DNA of 64,000 nt. It comes from Mangifera indica (taxonomy: Eukaryota > Streptophyta > Magnoliopsida > Sapindales > Anacardiaceae). The DNA lies in the NCBI RefSeq assembly GCF_011075055.1, contig NC_058151.1, forward strand, positions 11,909,800-11,973,799, given 5' to 3'. The notes beneath the pieces were generated by a model. The model worked only from the letters and a program-made list of their open reading frames with translations. It did not search any database and was not told the origin of the DNA. The translations under genes were made by a program, and so were the position numbers. Positions 49,196-60,500 of the stretch are shown here, piece after piece. Position 1 is the first letter of the stretch. Every line of letters begins with the position of its first letter.

Positions 49196-49618
49196 TCAAC
49201 TATTTACCATGAATAAAATCACACACATAGTAAAATATAAAATATACTAAGAATGGTTTCACTTACCTTGCTTCAAGCCAACACTTGTCAAACTGGCTCC
49301 CTCCTCTTTGTCTTACTTCTTTGCTCACTAAAACCACCTTAAATCAACATTAAAACACACTAACATATTCATATAACATACATTCAATATATATAAACAT
49401 AGGTAAAGGAAAAAAAATGAGATCTTTTAGTTACCAAAGCCTCCAAAGTGCTTCCTCTTCTTTTCTTTCCTTACTTTTTTCTTTCAAAACCCTTCAAATC
49501 ATCCAATTTCTTTCCAAAAACAAAGAAAAAGCATGAAGAAAGCTGATTTTTTCTGGAAGAGATGAGATAAGATGATGGAAAAAGGCATAAAGTTCTCCTT
49601 TTTTTGCCTTTTCTCTCT

Positions 49619-49658
49619 GTATGTATGTATGTATGTATGTATGTATGTATGTATGTAT
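49619..49658 (+). repeat. (GTAT)n microsatellite
   Basis: About ten uninterrupted GTAT units near the start (minus orientation) of solo LTR B. Copy A lacks it. Confidence 0.95.
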
Positions 49659-50499
49659 TTAAAACTGATAATGTCTCAAAGTATAGCCAAAAGACATAAA
49701 TGCCCCTGAAACATACCTGAGGATATTATAATATTGCTCCAATCAACCTTTTAAAATTTAAGTATTTTTTGTCCTTTTTTTTGTGTGCTAATCTTTAATC
49801 CATGACTTAGTGATGTGTTATAGGTTGAATGAAGATGAATACAATGTGAAAAATGGGTGTTAAATCCCAACCAAGCTTGAGCTTTTTGGTGGAGACTCAT
49901 AGATTCAACTACATTTCAAGTTTTATCTAGATATATAGTAGAAGAGAAAGAAGAAAGTTGACTAATAGAGGGTGTTGGTCAAATCCATAAATTTCGACTA
50001 ACTTGATTAGATAAAGTTTCCACATAAATTGTTAAGGCTAGATTAGATAAACTCCTGTTAGATATATTTGGCATAATTTGTTTGATTAGGATGTTTATTG
50101 TCACAACTTATTTTTGCAATGTTGTGACAAGAGTAATAAATATGATATATGCATCGGTTTGTGTGGTTTCTCAAGGTATTAAAGTGGAGTGTGACAATTG
50201 AGATGTGGAAGGTGTTTCTTTTTGCCACATATACTTTATGAGATTCTTTAGAAAAAATGTGCTCGATGAAAGAGAAGTCTAATCAAGAGGAGTTATTCAT
50301 AATTGATAGTAACAAAAATATTAGGTAATTAATAGACAAACTCCAGGCCGATGACAAATTATATTAGAGAAAGAAAGAATACGTTAGCACTATAATGTTC
50401 CCTTTTAAACGATTTAGATTGCCAAAGAAATCTTTTGTGTAATTGTGATAATATATTGCTTGTCATAAAGCGAAAGTAGCTATAAGAGTGTTACAAGTT

Positions 50500-51675
50500 A
50501 CAAAATGATAATAAATTTATGTATAACAACAATTGGATAGTATTTCTAAATTTTGCCCTCAAATTATACGTCATTAATACCCCTATTCATATTTGTATTT
50601 CTAAATTTTGTATTATTTTCGTTAAAATTAATATAAATTAGGGTATAAAATCATTTAATAAACTTTTTGGGATAAAGTGTTATTTAATTTGAATGATGTT
50701 TTTCTTTTTACTAATTTTATAAAAAATTTAATAGAATTTGTTAATAAATTTAACAAATGGGTGGGAAATTAGCTTTTTCAAACTTAAAAGATGAAAATTT
50801 GTTATTCCATTAACTCTTGAGTGGGGAATAGTGATTTTGGCCAAAATGAAATTATATTAATTTAAAAGGTTATTATTGGCAAAAGAAAATTATTATTAAT
50901 TACTTCGTACTTGTATATAGATTAAAAATAATATTATATGTATATGCTTTGAATACATAAAATAGATATATAGATAATATATTATCATATGATTAGATAT
51001 TATTTTATCGTAATTATAAGCTAGGTCAAGATCATGCCCATCTAACTTTACTAAAATTTACAAGTGGCAAATTGTTTGCCCCCTCTATTAAAAGTATTGA
51101 ATTTTTTTTTATTAAAGAGTTTAAATTTAAAAAAAATCTTGAAAAGATAAACTTTCAGATTTTTCTGTTGAAGGAACTATATTTTGATTATTTCTTATTG
51201 AATACATCAACTAATCATCTTCCTTTCAAAACAAAATAATTTTAATTCTGTTTATTTGATACGTTTAATAAAAATTACTGATTAGTTTCATATAAAAATA
51301 TAAAAGTTTAATTCATTTAATAGAAAGATGTGATAATTTAGTCATTTTCATATTTTTATGTTATTATCCCATTATCGAAACAAGTATTATTGGATCAACT
51401 AATGATGCATCGAACTTATCTATCAATTTTTTTTTTTTGTTATATGCATTATATTATGTGGCCCATTGGTTGGATGATTCCTCCTTATCATTTTAGCACA
51501 AAGTTTTCCCTTCCTTGTTTTAAACATGTTTTAATACCTTGCTTTGATTTATAGCTTATTTTAACCATGCATGCAATAAGAAATGTGTTAAAACAAAAAT
51601 ACATTCATAACCAAATGTATTTAGCATCAACATGCATTCTAATAGATACATTTAGAAAACTTTTGTGATTTCATA

Positions 51676-51711
<36 letters not shown>

Positions 51712-51800
51712 TATCATGATATTTACATGTTTGTATTATGTTGAAATGATTAAAACAATTGAAAAATGTTAAAGAAAGCTAACCAGAGATTCACCCAATT
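50500..51800. other. AT-rich intergenic stretch
   Basis: No gene seen. Contains half a palindromic MITE-like copy at about 50935-51020 (GATAATATATTATCATATGATTAGATATTATTTTATCG) and an (AT)n run at 51680-51707. Confidence 0.5.
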
Positions 51801-51806
51801 CCCATA

Positions 51807-52557
51807 GGCCAAAAGACTTATTACCATCTAAGGTTTAATCTATTTCTAAACTCTCACATGCAAAGTTTCAAAAACTTAAATACTCATCTATAAATTGTTA
51901 AAATTAATAAAATCTATTAGGTTTAGAGGTAAAATTATCATTTAACCAGTAATATTGAAAAAAAAATAAAACTCATTTCATTTTTTCTTTTAAACTTTAA
52001 AAACTAACAATTTTTTTTTTTAAGATTAAACTTTGAAAAATTACATTTCTCCTGCCCCTTAGGGTTTCAATTTTCCAGGGATAATTTTTCAGCGAGCAAC
52101 CGACTTCTCCAATGCTCTCTATCCCTCTTGACAATGTCCCTCTCTCTTTGGCAACTTCAAAGTCATCTCGATATGATTTGTCTGAATGAACACGATTTGT
52201 CTTCATCCAGATGAAGACTCATCTTCTCTAGCGAAAACGAGTTCGAAAGAAGGGAGGAAAAGGGTCAGAGGTATTGGTTGTTAGAGAGGGAGATATTTTA
52301 TCAAAAAATTGAAACTAGGGGGAAAATGCAACTTTTCAAAACTTAACCTGAGAAAATTGTTAGTTTTTTAAACTAAGAGAGGAAAATAATATAAATTTTT
52401 ATATTTTTTAGTATTACTAGTTAAATGATAATTTTATCTGGAACTATCGGATTTTGTTAATTTTAACAATCTATAGATAAGTATTTGAGTTTTTGAAATT
52501 TTGAGAGTAGGAGTTTGGGAATAGACTAAATTTTAAGTCGGAATAAGTCTTTTGGTC
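51807..52557. mobile_element. Mutator-like foldback element with 10-bp target duplication
   Basis: A 751-bp element. The left end GGCCAAAAGACTTATT pairs with the right end, read in reverse complement as GACCAAAAGACTTATT. The arms continue complementary for about 270 bases (for example TTGTTAAAATTAATAAAATC and TAAAATTATCATTTAACCAGTAAT). The flanking AATTCCCATA at 51797-51806 is repeated exactly at 52558-52567. The core (52070-52260) is not part of the inverted repeat and could be captured sequence. There is no transposase. The end motif and arm layout match the element at 38900-39711. Confidence 0.85.
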
Positions 52558-52587
52558 AATTCCCATATGTAAAATAATAAATCTAGG

Positions 52588-52732
52588 GCATACATATTTT
52601 TGGTATACAATTTAGATATATAGATGATATGTTATCATGCGATTAGATAATTTTAAATTAAAGATAAAATAACACCTAATCACAATACACATAATTTATG
52701 TATTTAAATTACATATAAAAAAATATATGCAT
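52588..52732. repeat. Palindromic MITE-like repeat, full copy
   Basis: The core TTATCATGCGATTAGATAATTTTAAATTAAAGATAAAATAACACCTAATCAC-like palindrome with AT-rich outer arms (GTATACAATTTAGATATATAG). It lies 20 bases right of the second Mutator-like element's duplication. Confidence 0.65.
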
Positions 52733-52744
52733 GGTTGATTCGCT

Positions 52745-53780
52745 AAACAATTATAGTTAGTTGAATCTTACCCTGTTTCACCTCATCTTCAAACCATAAA
52801 TGAGAAGCAACTTTATGTTAGAATTCAGCTTATTTTGTCGAAATCAATATATCATTTCTAACCACATTATCGTCCCTTGGGATTTAAGGTGTGTACTCCT
52901 AAATATTACCAATCAACCTTTTAAAAATCTGGGTATATTTTCCAATTTTTTTGTGGTAATGTTTAATTCATGACTTAAATTTTGTGCTATTGGGTGAATT
53001 GGGATGAGATAGAGTGTGAAATATGGGTATTAATACCCAACCAAGCTTGAGTTTTCTAGCTGAGACCCATGGATTCAACTGGATTTCCGGTTCCATCTAT
53101 AAATACAGTAGAAGAGAAAGAGAAAGGTTTTCCAATTTTTTTGGGCTAATGTTTAATTCATGACTTAAATGTTGTGCTATTGGGTGAATCGGGATGAGAT
53201 AGAATGTGAAATATGGGTATTAATGCCCAACCAAGCTTGAGTTTCCTAGTTGAGACCCATGGATTCAACTGGATTTCCAGTTCCACCTATAAATACAGTA
53301 GAAGAGAAAGAGAAAGGTTTTCCAATAAGAGGTGTTAGCTGAATTGTTTCCATGTAGGTTGTTTAGGCCGGATTCGATCAACTCTTGTTAGATAAAATTG
53401 GTCTAATTTGTTTGAACGGGGTGTCGAGTGTGAAGTCAATGTGGTGTGTACAATAGGTTGTGTGGTTTCTCGAGACATTAAAGTGGAGTGTGACAATTGA
53501 GTCGCAGGGGTGCTTCATCTCGTTGCATTGGCAATACTTCATGAGATTCTTTAGAAAGAAGATGTTCCATGAGAGAATGTAAGATCTAGCCAAAAGGAGT
53601 TCTTCATAATTGACGGTGCAGAATATATTAGGTCATTAATAGACAAACTCTAGGCTGATGACAAATTATATGAGCACAAAAAGATCGCATTAGCATTACA
53701 ACGTACCCTTCTAAACAATTCTAACTGCCAACAAAGTCTCTAGTGTACTTACTATAATATATCATGTCACAAAATGAAAG
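52745..53780 (+). repeat. Segmental duplication, copy 2 (without the solo LTR)
   Basis: Partner of 47540-50490. At the place where copy 1 has the solo LTR, copy 2 reads CTAAATATTACCAATCAACC, the uninterrupted site. It also has an extra 190-bp tandem repeat unit. Confidence 0.75.
52941..53320 (+). repeat. 190-bp tandem duplication with TATA-like motif
   Basis: GTTTAATTCATGACTTAAAT occurs at 52961 and 53151, and each unit ends with CTATAAATACAGTAGAAGAGAAAG. The two units are about 95 percent alike by eye, so the duplication is recent. The related segment at 49.75-49.95 kb has a single unit. Confidence 0.85.
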
Positions 53781-53797
53781 TAGCGAGCAATACCATG

Positions 53798-53946
53798 CAT
53801 ACCTATTTGGGTATACAAATATGTACATACTTATATATGTTATCGTATGATTAAGTATTATTTTATCATTAATTTAAAATCACCTAATTATGTGATAACA
53901 CATATAAATGTGTATACATTTATATACCCAAAGTGAATACACATAG
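53798..53946. repeat. Palindromic MITE-like repeat, full copy
   Basis: Outer arms TTTGGGTATACAAATATGTA and TGTATACATTTATATACCCAAA are reverse complements. The inner core is GTTATCGTATGATTAAGTATTATTTTATC / AAAATCACCTAATTATGTGATAAC. This is the clearest palindrome of the family. Confidence 0.7.
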
Positions 53947-53973
53947 TTTTATTATATAATAAAATAATAAAAC

Positions 53974-54089
53974 TATGCGTAAACATTTTTTATACACAAT
54001 TTAAACACGCAGATAATATATTATCATGTGATTAGATAATTTTAAAATCAAAATAAAGTATAATGCATTATCTATGCACACATAACATT
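53974..54089. repeat. Palindromic MITE-like repeat, copy
   Basis: GATAATATATTATCATGTGATTAGATAATTTTAAAATC and ATAATGCATTATCTATGCACACATA represent the two arms. The right arm is shortened. It lies 28 bases from the preceding copy. Confidence 0.6.
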
Positions 54090-54593
54090 ACTCCTAATAA
54101 AAAAGTGAAGAATATATGACCTTCAATAGTCTAACCGTATTTTACTATTTTTATTTTCATTGTCTTTTATCTAAGACAACTAAAATATAAATGATTTCAT
54201 GATTAGAATTATTTTTAAACTAAATCAACTCATCCTATACAGCAAAAATTCTCCATAAACTTGCAAGGAATATTCTGTGTTTACAATCTATAAAGTTGTC
54301 ATAATTAACAGAGCAAGCAACAATGGAGATTGACAGGCTGACTCTTTCAAATAAGCAAGCTTCAGGCCATCTTATCACTAACTCTGCTAACTAAATTATC
54401 TATACCAGTTTAGAATCAGAGCTCCTTCCCATATTTAATTATGGAATATGTTATATACTCGGCTGCTGCTGCTACCACAACTACTGCTGTTGACTTTCCA
54501 TACATTTGGAATTGTCAAATTGTTCTCAGCAATCTAATACCTGATTTCCGTTTGAGTAGCTCTGAAACTTCAGCTCCTCATGTCATTAAGCAT

Positions 54594-57500
54594 CTAACAT
54601 TTTTGTCGAGCAAGTTGCTTGGCATACTCCTTCAGATCCCTGAAAAATTTAATATGATTAAACAACATTAAGTTGATGTTTTCACAGTTATTGAACTTAT
54701 ATATTAGATTTTTACGCACTTGCAACGTGGAACACTGCAATTAGCTTCTTTACAGTTGATTGAATGCAACTTCATTGCCAACCAAGCCTTTTTACAAAAC
54801 TGGCAACCTCCTGTAGCTCGAACTGTACACTTAGATGCGTGAATGAATAACAGTTTTATTTTGAGGCAGTTTGGGAAAGAGCAAGGCTGGCTTTTGGTTG
54901 CGTTACACTCAGATGCATGCTGGAGAACTTCCAATTGTTGTGTTAACTGTATTATCTGCAGAGATTAATGGACTTATAAGAGAAATGATATGGACACATT
55001 AAGAGAAGTTTATATTGAATTATGAGTTAAAAGATGCAAAATAAGGGTTTCTTCAAACCGGCTCTTTTCTTTGCGAAGTCTCTTCACTCTCGGTCCCATA
55101 ATCAACTGCAGAACACTGGGTCAATTTATGAATATGCAAAGAAGCACCCTTTTCCTGATAGCATGCACCACAAACTTCCAACTGTGGGCAGCTTGCACAT
55201 ATCCAGCAGTTGTCCATAGCAGTATCCTTGTGGCAAAAGCTGCAGAAGCCATCACGAACTGGCCTATTTGGATTGTGGAGATGATATAAGAGCATCATTG
55301 AAGAATGCTTTGCACGGCGAAGTGTGTCAAACTGATAATAGTTTCTTTGACAGAAGCTCAAGAAATCACTTCTAATTTCAAATAAGCTATTATCTAGAAC
55401 AATATCTCTGTCACTGGTATCAGGAGGCACATCATCTACCATAACCTGAAAAGAGAAAGGTCATAAAAATGGGAAGGACTTTATGGGAATCTATGTTAGA
55501 AATGCCAATTCACAATTATAAAGAGCATAACAAGATTTGGTACTTGAATTCACCTTAGAAAGTAAATGTCTTTCCCTGCTATTTAAAATGTGAACATCTT
55601 TCCCATACAGTTTTCGCTCAACATCATGGCATCTGCAATATAGACGAAAATAACATAAAAATGAATACTCACAGAACAACTCATATCCAGCCTTCTGCCA
55701 AAAGTCAAAAGCACAGCAGCACTATTCCACAAGTATATCATATAATGATATAAGAAAAAAAGTTCTACAGAAAAATGACAGAATATACCCTCGAGCTCTG
55801 TAACTTGTAATTACTTGTACCTATGTTTTATTTTTTCAAGTCAGAGCAAATAATATATGTCAAGTCATTATGTGAATAGTGATAGCATTGTTTGCAAATC
55901 TGTGTAAATCATGAGTCCCAAAAATGACTTCATGCTTTGTGTTGGACCTCCTCATCTTCTTATAAAAAAACTACCATTTGCATTTGATATGCATCACACT
56001 ATCTAAACATTCTTAACATCTTGGAAAGACACTAGAATTTGAAAGAAATGTAATTAATTTAGGACATATGGTGGACTTTGTGTTCACTTTAGGGCGTCAC
56101 AAGAACATAATAAAAGAGCAACATCTAGGTATTGTATGAAATAAGGTCAATAAAGAGATCAAATCTTGTGCAGACTGGTGAAAGTAATGAAAATCAATTT
56201 ACAAAAAGAATCATTACCTTTCACATAAGTGAAAACTTTTACACTGATTGCAAGACCATCGGCATCCATGTAATATCACTTCATGACAGTGTGTACAAAC
56301 ATACCGCAAGTGGACAATGATGAAGTCCTCCTTCACTGGTAAGATGGCTTGCCCCAACTATCAAGAGAGAGCAACAACAAGAAAAGAACAAATATTTCAA
56401 AAAGATTACATAACATTACTTTTAAAGATTATTAGGTAGTGCTGACAAAAATATATAGATTTTATAAATTTATGGGATGCAATGTGCCGCAACAAACACA
56501 TAAAAGGTATGTATTTCCACAAATATCTAAGCAATATTATTTATTTATTTGTCCTTCCCGTACAATAAACATTTAATGAAGAACGAATCTGTATATATAA
56601 CATCCACCAACATCTTGTCAATTCTGTGTCAATCTAATTGGGAATCTGATGGGAACCTCTAAAACAGAACAAATACTTCAATATAAAACAATGCCAACAA
56701 TAAGAACTGTCAACTCCCCTTTATATACTGCTCATACATACCATACATATTTCATAACTTCTCAATCCAATTTCATACATACCACACTCTTCAATCCCAT
56801 TTATTTCACCTAAATATTAGTCCTATATAAATATTATCTTAATCTTCAAATTCAAATCTTAATTATTATCTTATCATTTAACATTATAATCGATATAAAT
56901 TGATATCAATAAATTATTATTATTCTTATTATTAATCTTAGCACTATCAATATTAAACATTCTACTTTCCAAGGATTATTATAGTAAAAGCTTAAAAAGA
57001 CAAATATATGTAAATAAACTAAGGTTTGCTAGCTGTTCTTCTTCCTCCCCTCTTTAAACTTCACAATGAGATAAAAAATAACTATTATACACAATGCCCT
57101 AGATACAAATTTAGTTGTTGGCCTGTATTTCATCATTCCAGAAAGATTGATGGGAACATTAGTGTTGGATTCAATACCAGTAGTTTTATTTAAATTCTTT
57201 GATACTTGCGGTTGATTTAACACCAAGTTGACACCAACTTGTTTATAGCTTTGGATGAACAAGCTCATCCTCTTCCTCCGAGGGAGAGGGAGAAAGAGTA
57301 CCAAGCTCCTGCTCTTCTCTTTTAGCAGGAGTGGAGTGAGACCAACCTCTAGCTTTCCTCCCTTGGAAGGGGAGGGAGAGAGCTTGGCACAGAGCATGAG
57401 AAGGCAAACAATGCTAACAATAAGAGGTGTCAACTCCTTCCAAGGCTGCCCTAAAATCATTGATAATATTTTTCACCTCTTTTACATTCCTAGCTTCCTT

Positions 57501-60500
57501 TTATATACTATTCATACTAAAGGTGTCAATGGGTCGGGCCGGCTCCGGCTCGACCCATCAGACTAATGGGTCGGGCCCGAAGCCCAAACAAAAATGGGCT
57601 TTTAGGCCGGGCCGACCCATATAATAATGGGCTTTAATCGAGTTGGGTCAGATTTTAAATGGGACGGCCAGACATATTTAATCAATATTTTAAAAAATAA
57701 TTTAAAATTTTTAAACACAAATTATTTTTCAATTATTAAAACCGAAAACAATACCTCGGATATTTTGTTTATAATCTTTCACTTATGGCAAAAGAATACC
57801 GTGGTTACATGATGAAAAATATTATAAATTGATAACATAATATAAATTAATTAATTTACATACTGTATAAATTACAAAACATAAATACATATATACTATG
57901 ATAATATTCAAATGGATTGAATTCATTTGATACTTGATCCTTTTGTAATAATAAAATTAAAATAAAAAAAATTATAAACACAAAGAATTATTATTTGAAA
58001 GAGAGTTTATGAGAGAAAATGAGATTGAAAAAATAATGAAATAATTGAGATTGAGAGATCTGTAAATGAAAGTGAAAATGAAAAAAAATTGAATGGGTTT
58101 ATATAGAGAAAAAATAAATTAATTAAAAAATTTTAAAAAAAATAATTATGGAGGCTAAGGCTTCTGCCACAAGGCAGAAGGAAGCACAGAAAGCAGAAGT
58201 AAGAAAAAAAATTTATTTTTATTTTTAAACAGTATCGGCCGAGCTTGGTCAACCCATGTGCTTAATATTAAAGCCCAAGACCCGCCTAATAGGATCATGG
58301 CCTAGCTCGACACACTACAGTACCTAGCCGGGCTTCTCATACCATGCTTTTTTTTTCGTGCTTCATGCTGGGCCTCCATTCGACCCGACCCAATTGACGT
58401 GTCTAGTTTATACCTACCACACATGTTTCATAACTTACCAATCCAATTTTGTACATACCATATATGTTTCACAACTCCTCACTCCCATTTATTTCACCTA
58501 TATATTATTATCCTAATTAAATATGCTAATTATACATTATCCTAATTAAATAATATTATAATCTTTGAATTCAAATCTTAATTATAATCTTATCGTTTAA
58601 TATCATAATCAATCTTCTCCTAATTATTATTATTATTATTATGACACATATAAGTGTGTATACATTTGTGTACTCAAAGTAGGTACGCATAATATTGCTC
58701 TAAAAACTTATTATGCATGATCTCTTAGCTAACAACAGATATGCATTGTTAATAATTATAGAAAGGCTTTGTTATAAAAAACCAACATACTGCAAACATC
58801 TTGACTGTTTTGTTATAAATAATCAACATATGGCATATGTCATTTTCATTCACAACACAGGAATATAGACATATCCCTGCCTTACCAATGTTCTGTAGAA
58901 CTACTGTATTAACATCATACACATTTCTCTAGTTCTGCTTCTTTGATTCTAGTTGGACAAGACAGAAGTTCATTCCACCTAGGTGACAAGCTACTCCTTG
59001 ATCTCATATAGAATTTAATTTGTAGGCTTAATGGATTCCTATCGGCTTTCAAGCTACTATCTTCCACCTCATTTGAGGCAAAAAAGCACACAGCTCAACA
59101 ATTCAAAGTGTATATGATATGTTATTAATGTAATTGTACAAAGAACTTGCAAGAAAAGGTTTAAGCTGAGAGGAGACATACCTTTTGCATCAACAAAATA
59201 TCTTTAGTGGCACCATTAGAAGGATTTGTATGTCCCATAGCTTTTAAAGTTCTCTTTGCCATTGGTTTCTTCACCTTAATATGAGGATCACCTCTACTTC
59301 CTATTTCGAAGCTCTTGATCACACCTTCAGCAGCCCCAGACCAATAGTCACCATCAAAATATGGCAAATGGGCTGCAGTCACTTTTGAGTTATATCTTCC
59401 AGTGGGAATGAAAAAATAATCATATAGATTAGTGGAATTGACCACAATTTTTTCTTCAGATGCTTTTCTCATCATTGACTTATACCTACATGTGGATAAG
59501 TCATTTATCAAAACATATGCAAAATTGCAGAGAAAATCATTTGCCATTAGAATGGGGCACATTGGCGTCCAATGTGGACAGAAAAGGTAATTGCGTGTGA
59601 AGCACCAGTGCAGCTAAACATCATGGTATGGAAAAATAAAATCATTAGAAAGAGAGAGAGAGGCCAACCATTGCCGCAGTTTATCTGACTTGGGAGATTT
59701 CTGAGTCTCTGGATGGCAGTATAAAATATAATCTTCTCCCTTAACAGGAGGGCAGGCCCATATGTAGCCCGCTGCAAAGCCTCGTTTTTTACAGTATTCA
59801 AGATATCCTATCTGATGATGGAAACATAAAAGAAGTGTAAGCAGAGAATTCTTTTAATTAAACTAGATAAATCGATATTTCAAGAAATCAAACAAGAAAT
59901 AAAATAATATACCAATATTTCATGGTAAACAAAGGTACGAAGAGATTCTCCAGTTGATGTTTGTATCTCAGGTCTGAAGTACTTGACTGAATCAAGATAT
60001 GAGATATAAACACAGCGTTGGTTTGGGTGGCCACATTCAGAGCCATACTCCTGGACATACATGCCAAAAAGGCAAATATCTACTCCCTCAATCGTCTGGA
60101 ACAACAGAATCACCTGAAATGGAAGGACATAGCTCATTTTCTCAATCAACTATTACAGCAAACAAGAGGGGCATTTAACATAAATAACACAAAGTAAACT
60201 TCTACAGGTGTCTGGGCATCATGACTACCCTCCCTTGAGGTTTTGTTCCATTCAATGCACGAAACAAAGCCTGGAGGGAGAAGTCCATTTCAAAAAACTT
60301 GAGAAATTCAGTGCTATCTCATTGCTTCGTTGTGAGTCATAAAACTTCAAGGAAAAAAAAGGCAAATATAACAATGGAAAGTGACAATGACAGAAGCAAA
60401 AACATTCACATATAAAGGACTTAAACTGAAAATCCATCTCACCTTTGACCTGTATGGGAATTCAGTAGGATAATTCTCATCCTGAAAGATTTCTAAAAAT

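Larger units (their letters stand above)
47809..49730 (-). mobile_element. Solo LTR (copy B), same family as 8918-10627, inverted
   Basis: Read on the minus strand it begins (TA)TAATATCCTCAGGTATG and ends GGGAGAGATGTTACA. It aligns with copy A over its full length, including the polypurine tract and the AGTTTTCATATGTGAT and CATGATTGCAGGTACAGGTGATCG segments. It is 1922 bp. The flanking 5-mers are GTATT (47804-47808) and ATATT (49731-49735), a 4/5 target duplication. The terminal CA on the right has become TA, so it is probably older than copy A. No coding domains. Confidence 0.85.
47540..50490 (+). repeat. Segmental duplication, copy 1 (interrupted by solo LTR B)
   Basis: The pieces 47540-47660 and 49731-50490 align with 52745-52860 and 52905-53780. 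Shared words include CAACCAAGCTTGAG, TAAAGTGGAGTGTGACAATTGAG, GAGATTCTTTAGAAA and TTAATAGACAAACTC. The solo LTR at 47809-49730 interrupts copy 1 only. In one plus frame both copies carry the coding-like text IIDxxxxIRxLIDKLxADDKLY, with stops. The parent gene is not recognised. Confidence 0.75.

Noticed and set aside
57029..57566. 143-codon minus frame and 103-codon plus frame
   Set aside because: They overlap in a GA/CT-rich stretch within a HAC intron. No domain, and neither joins in frame with HAC exons.
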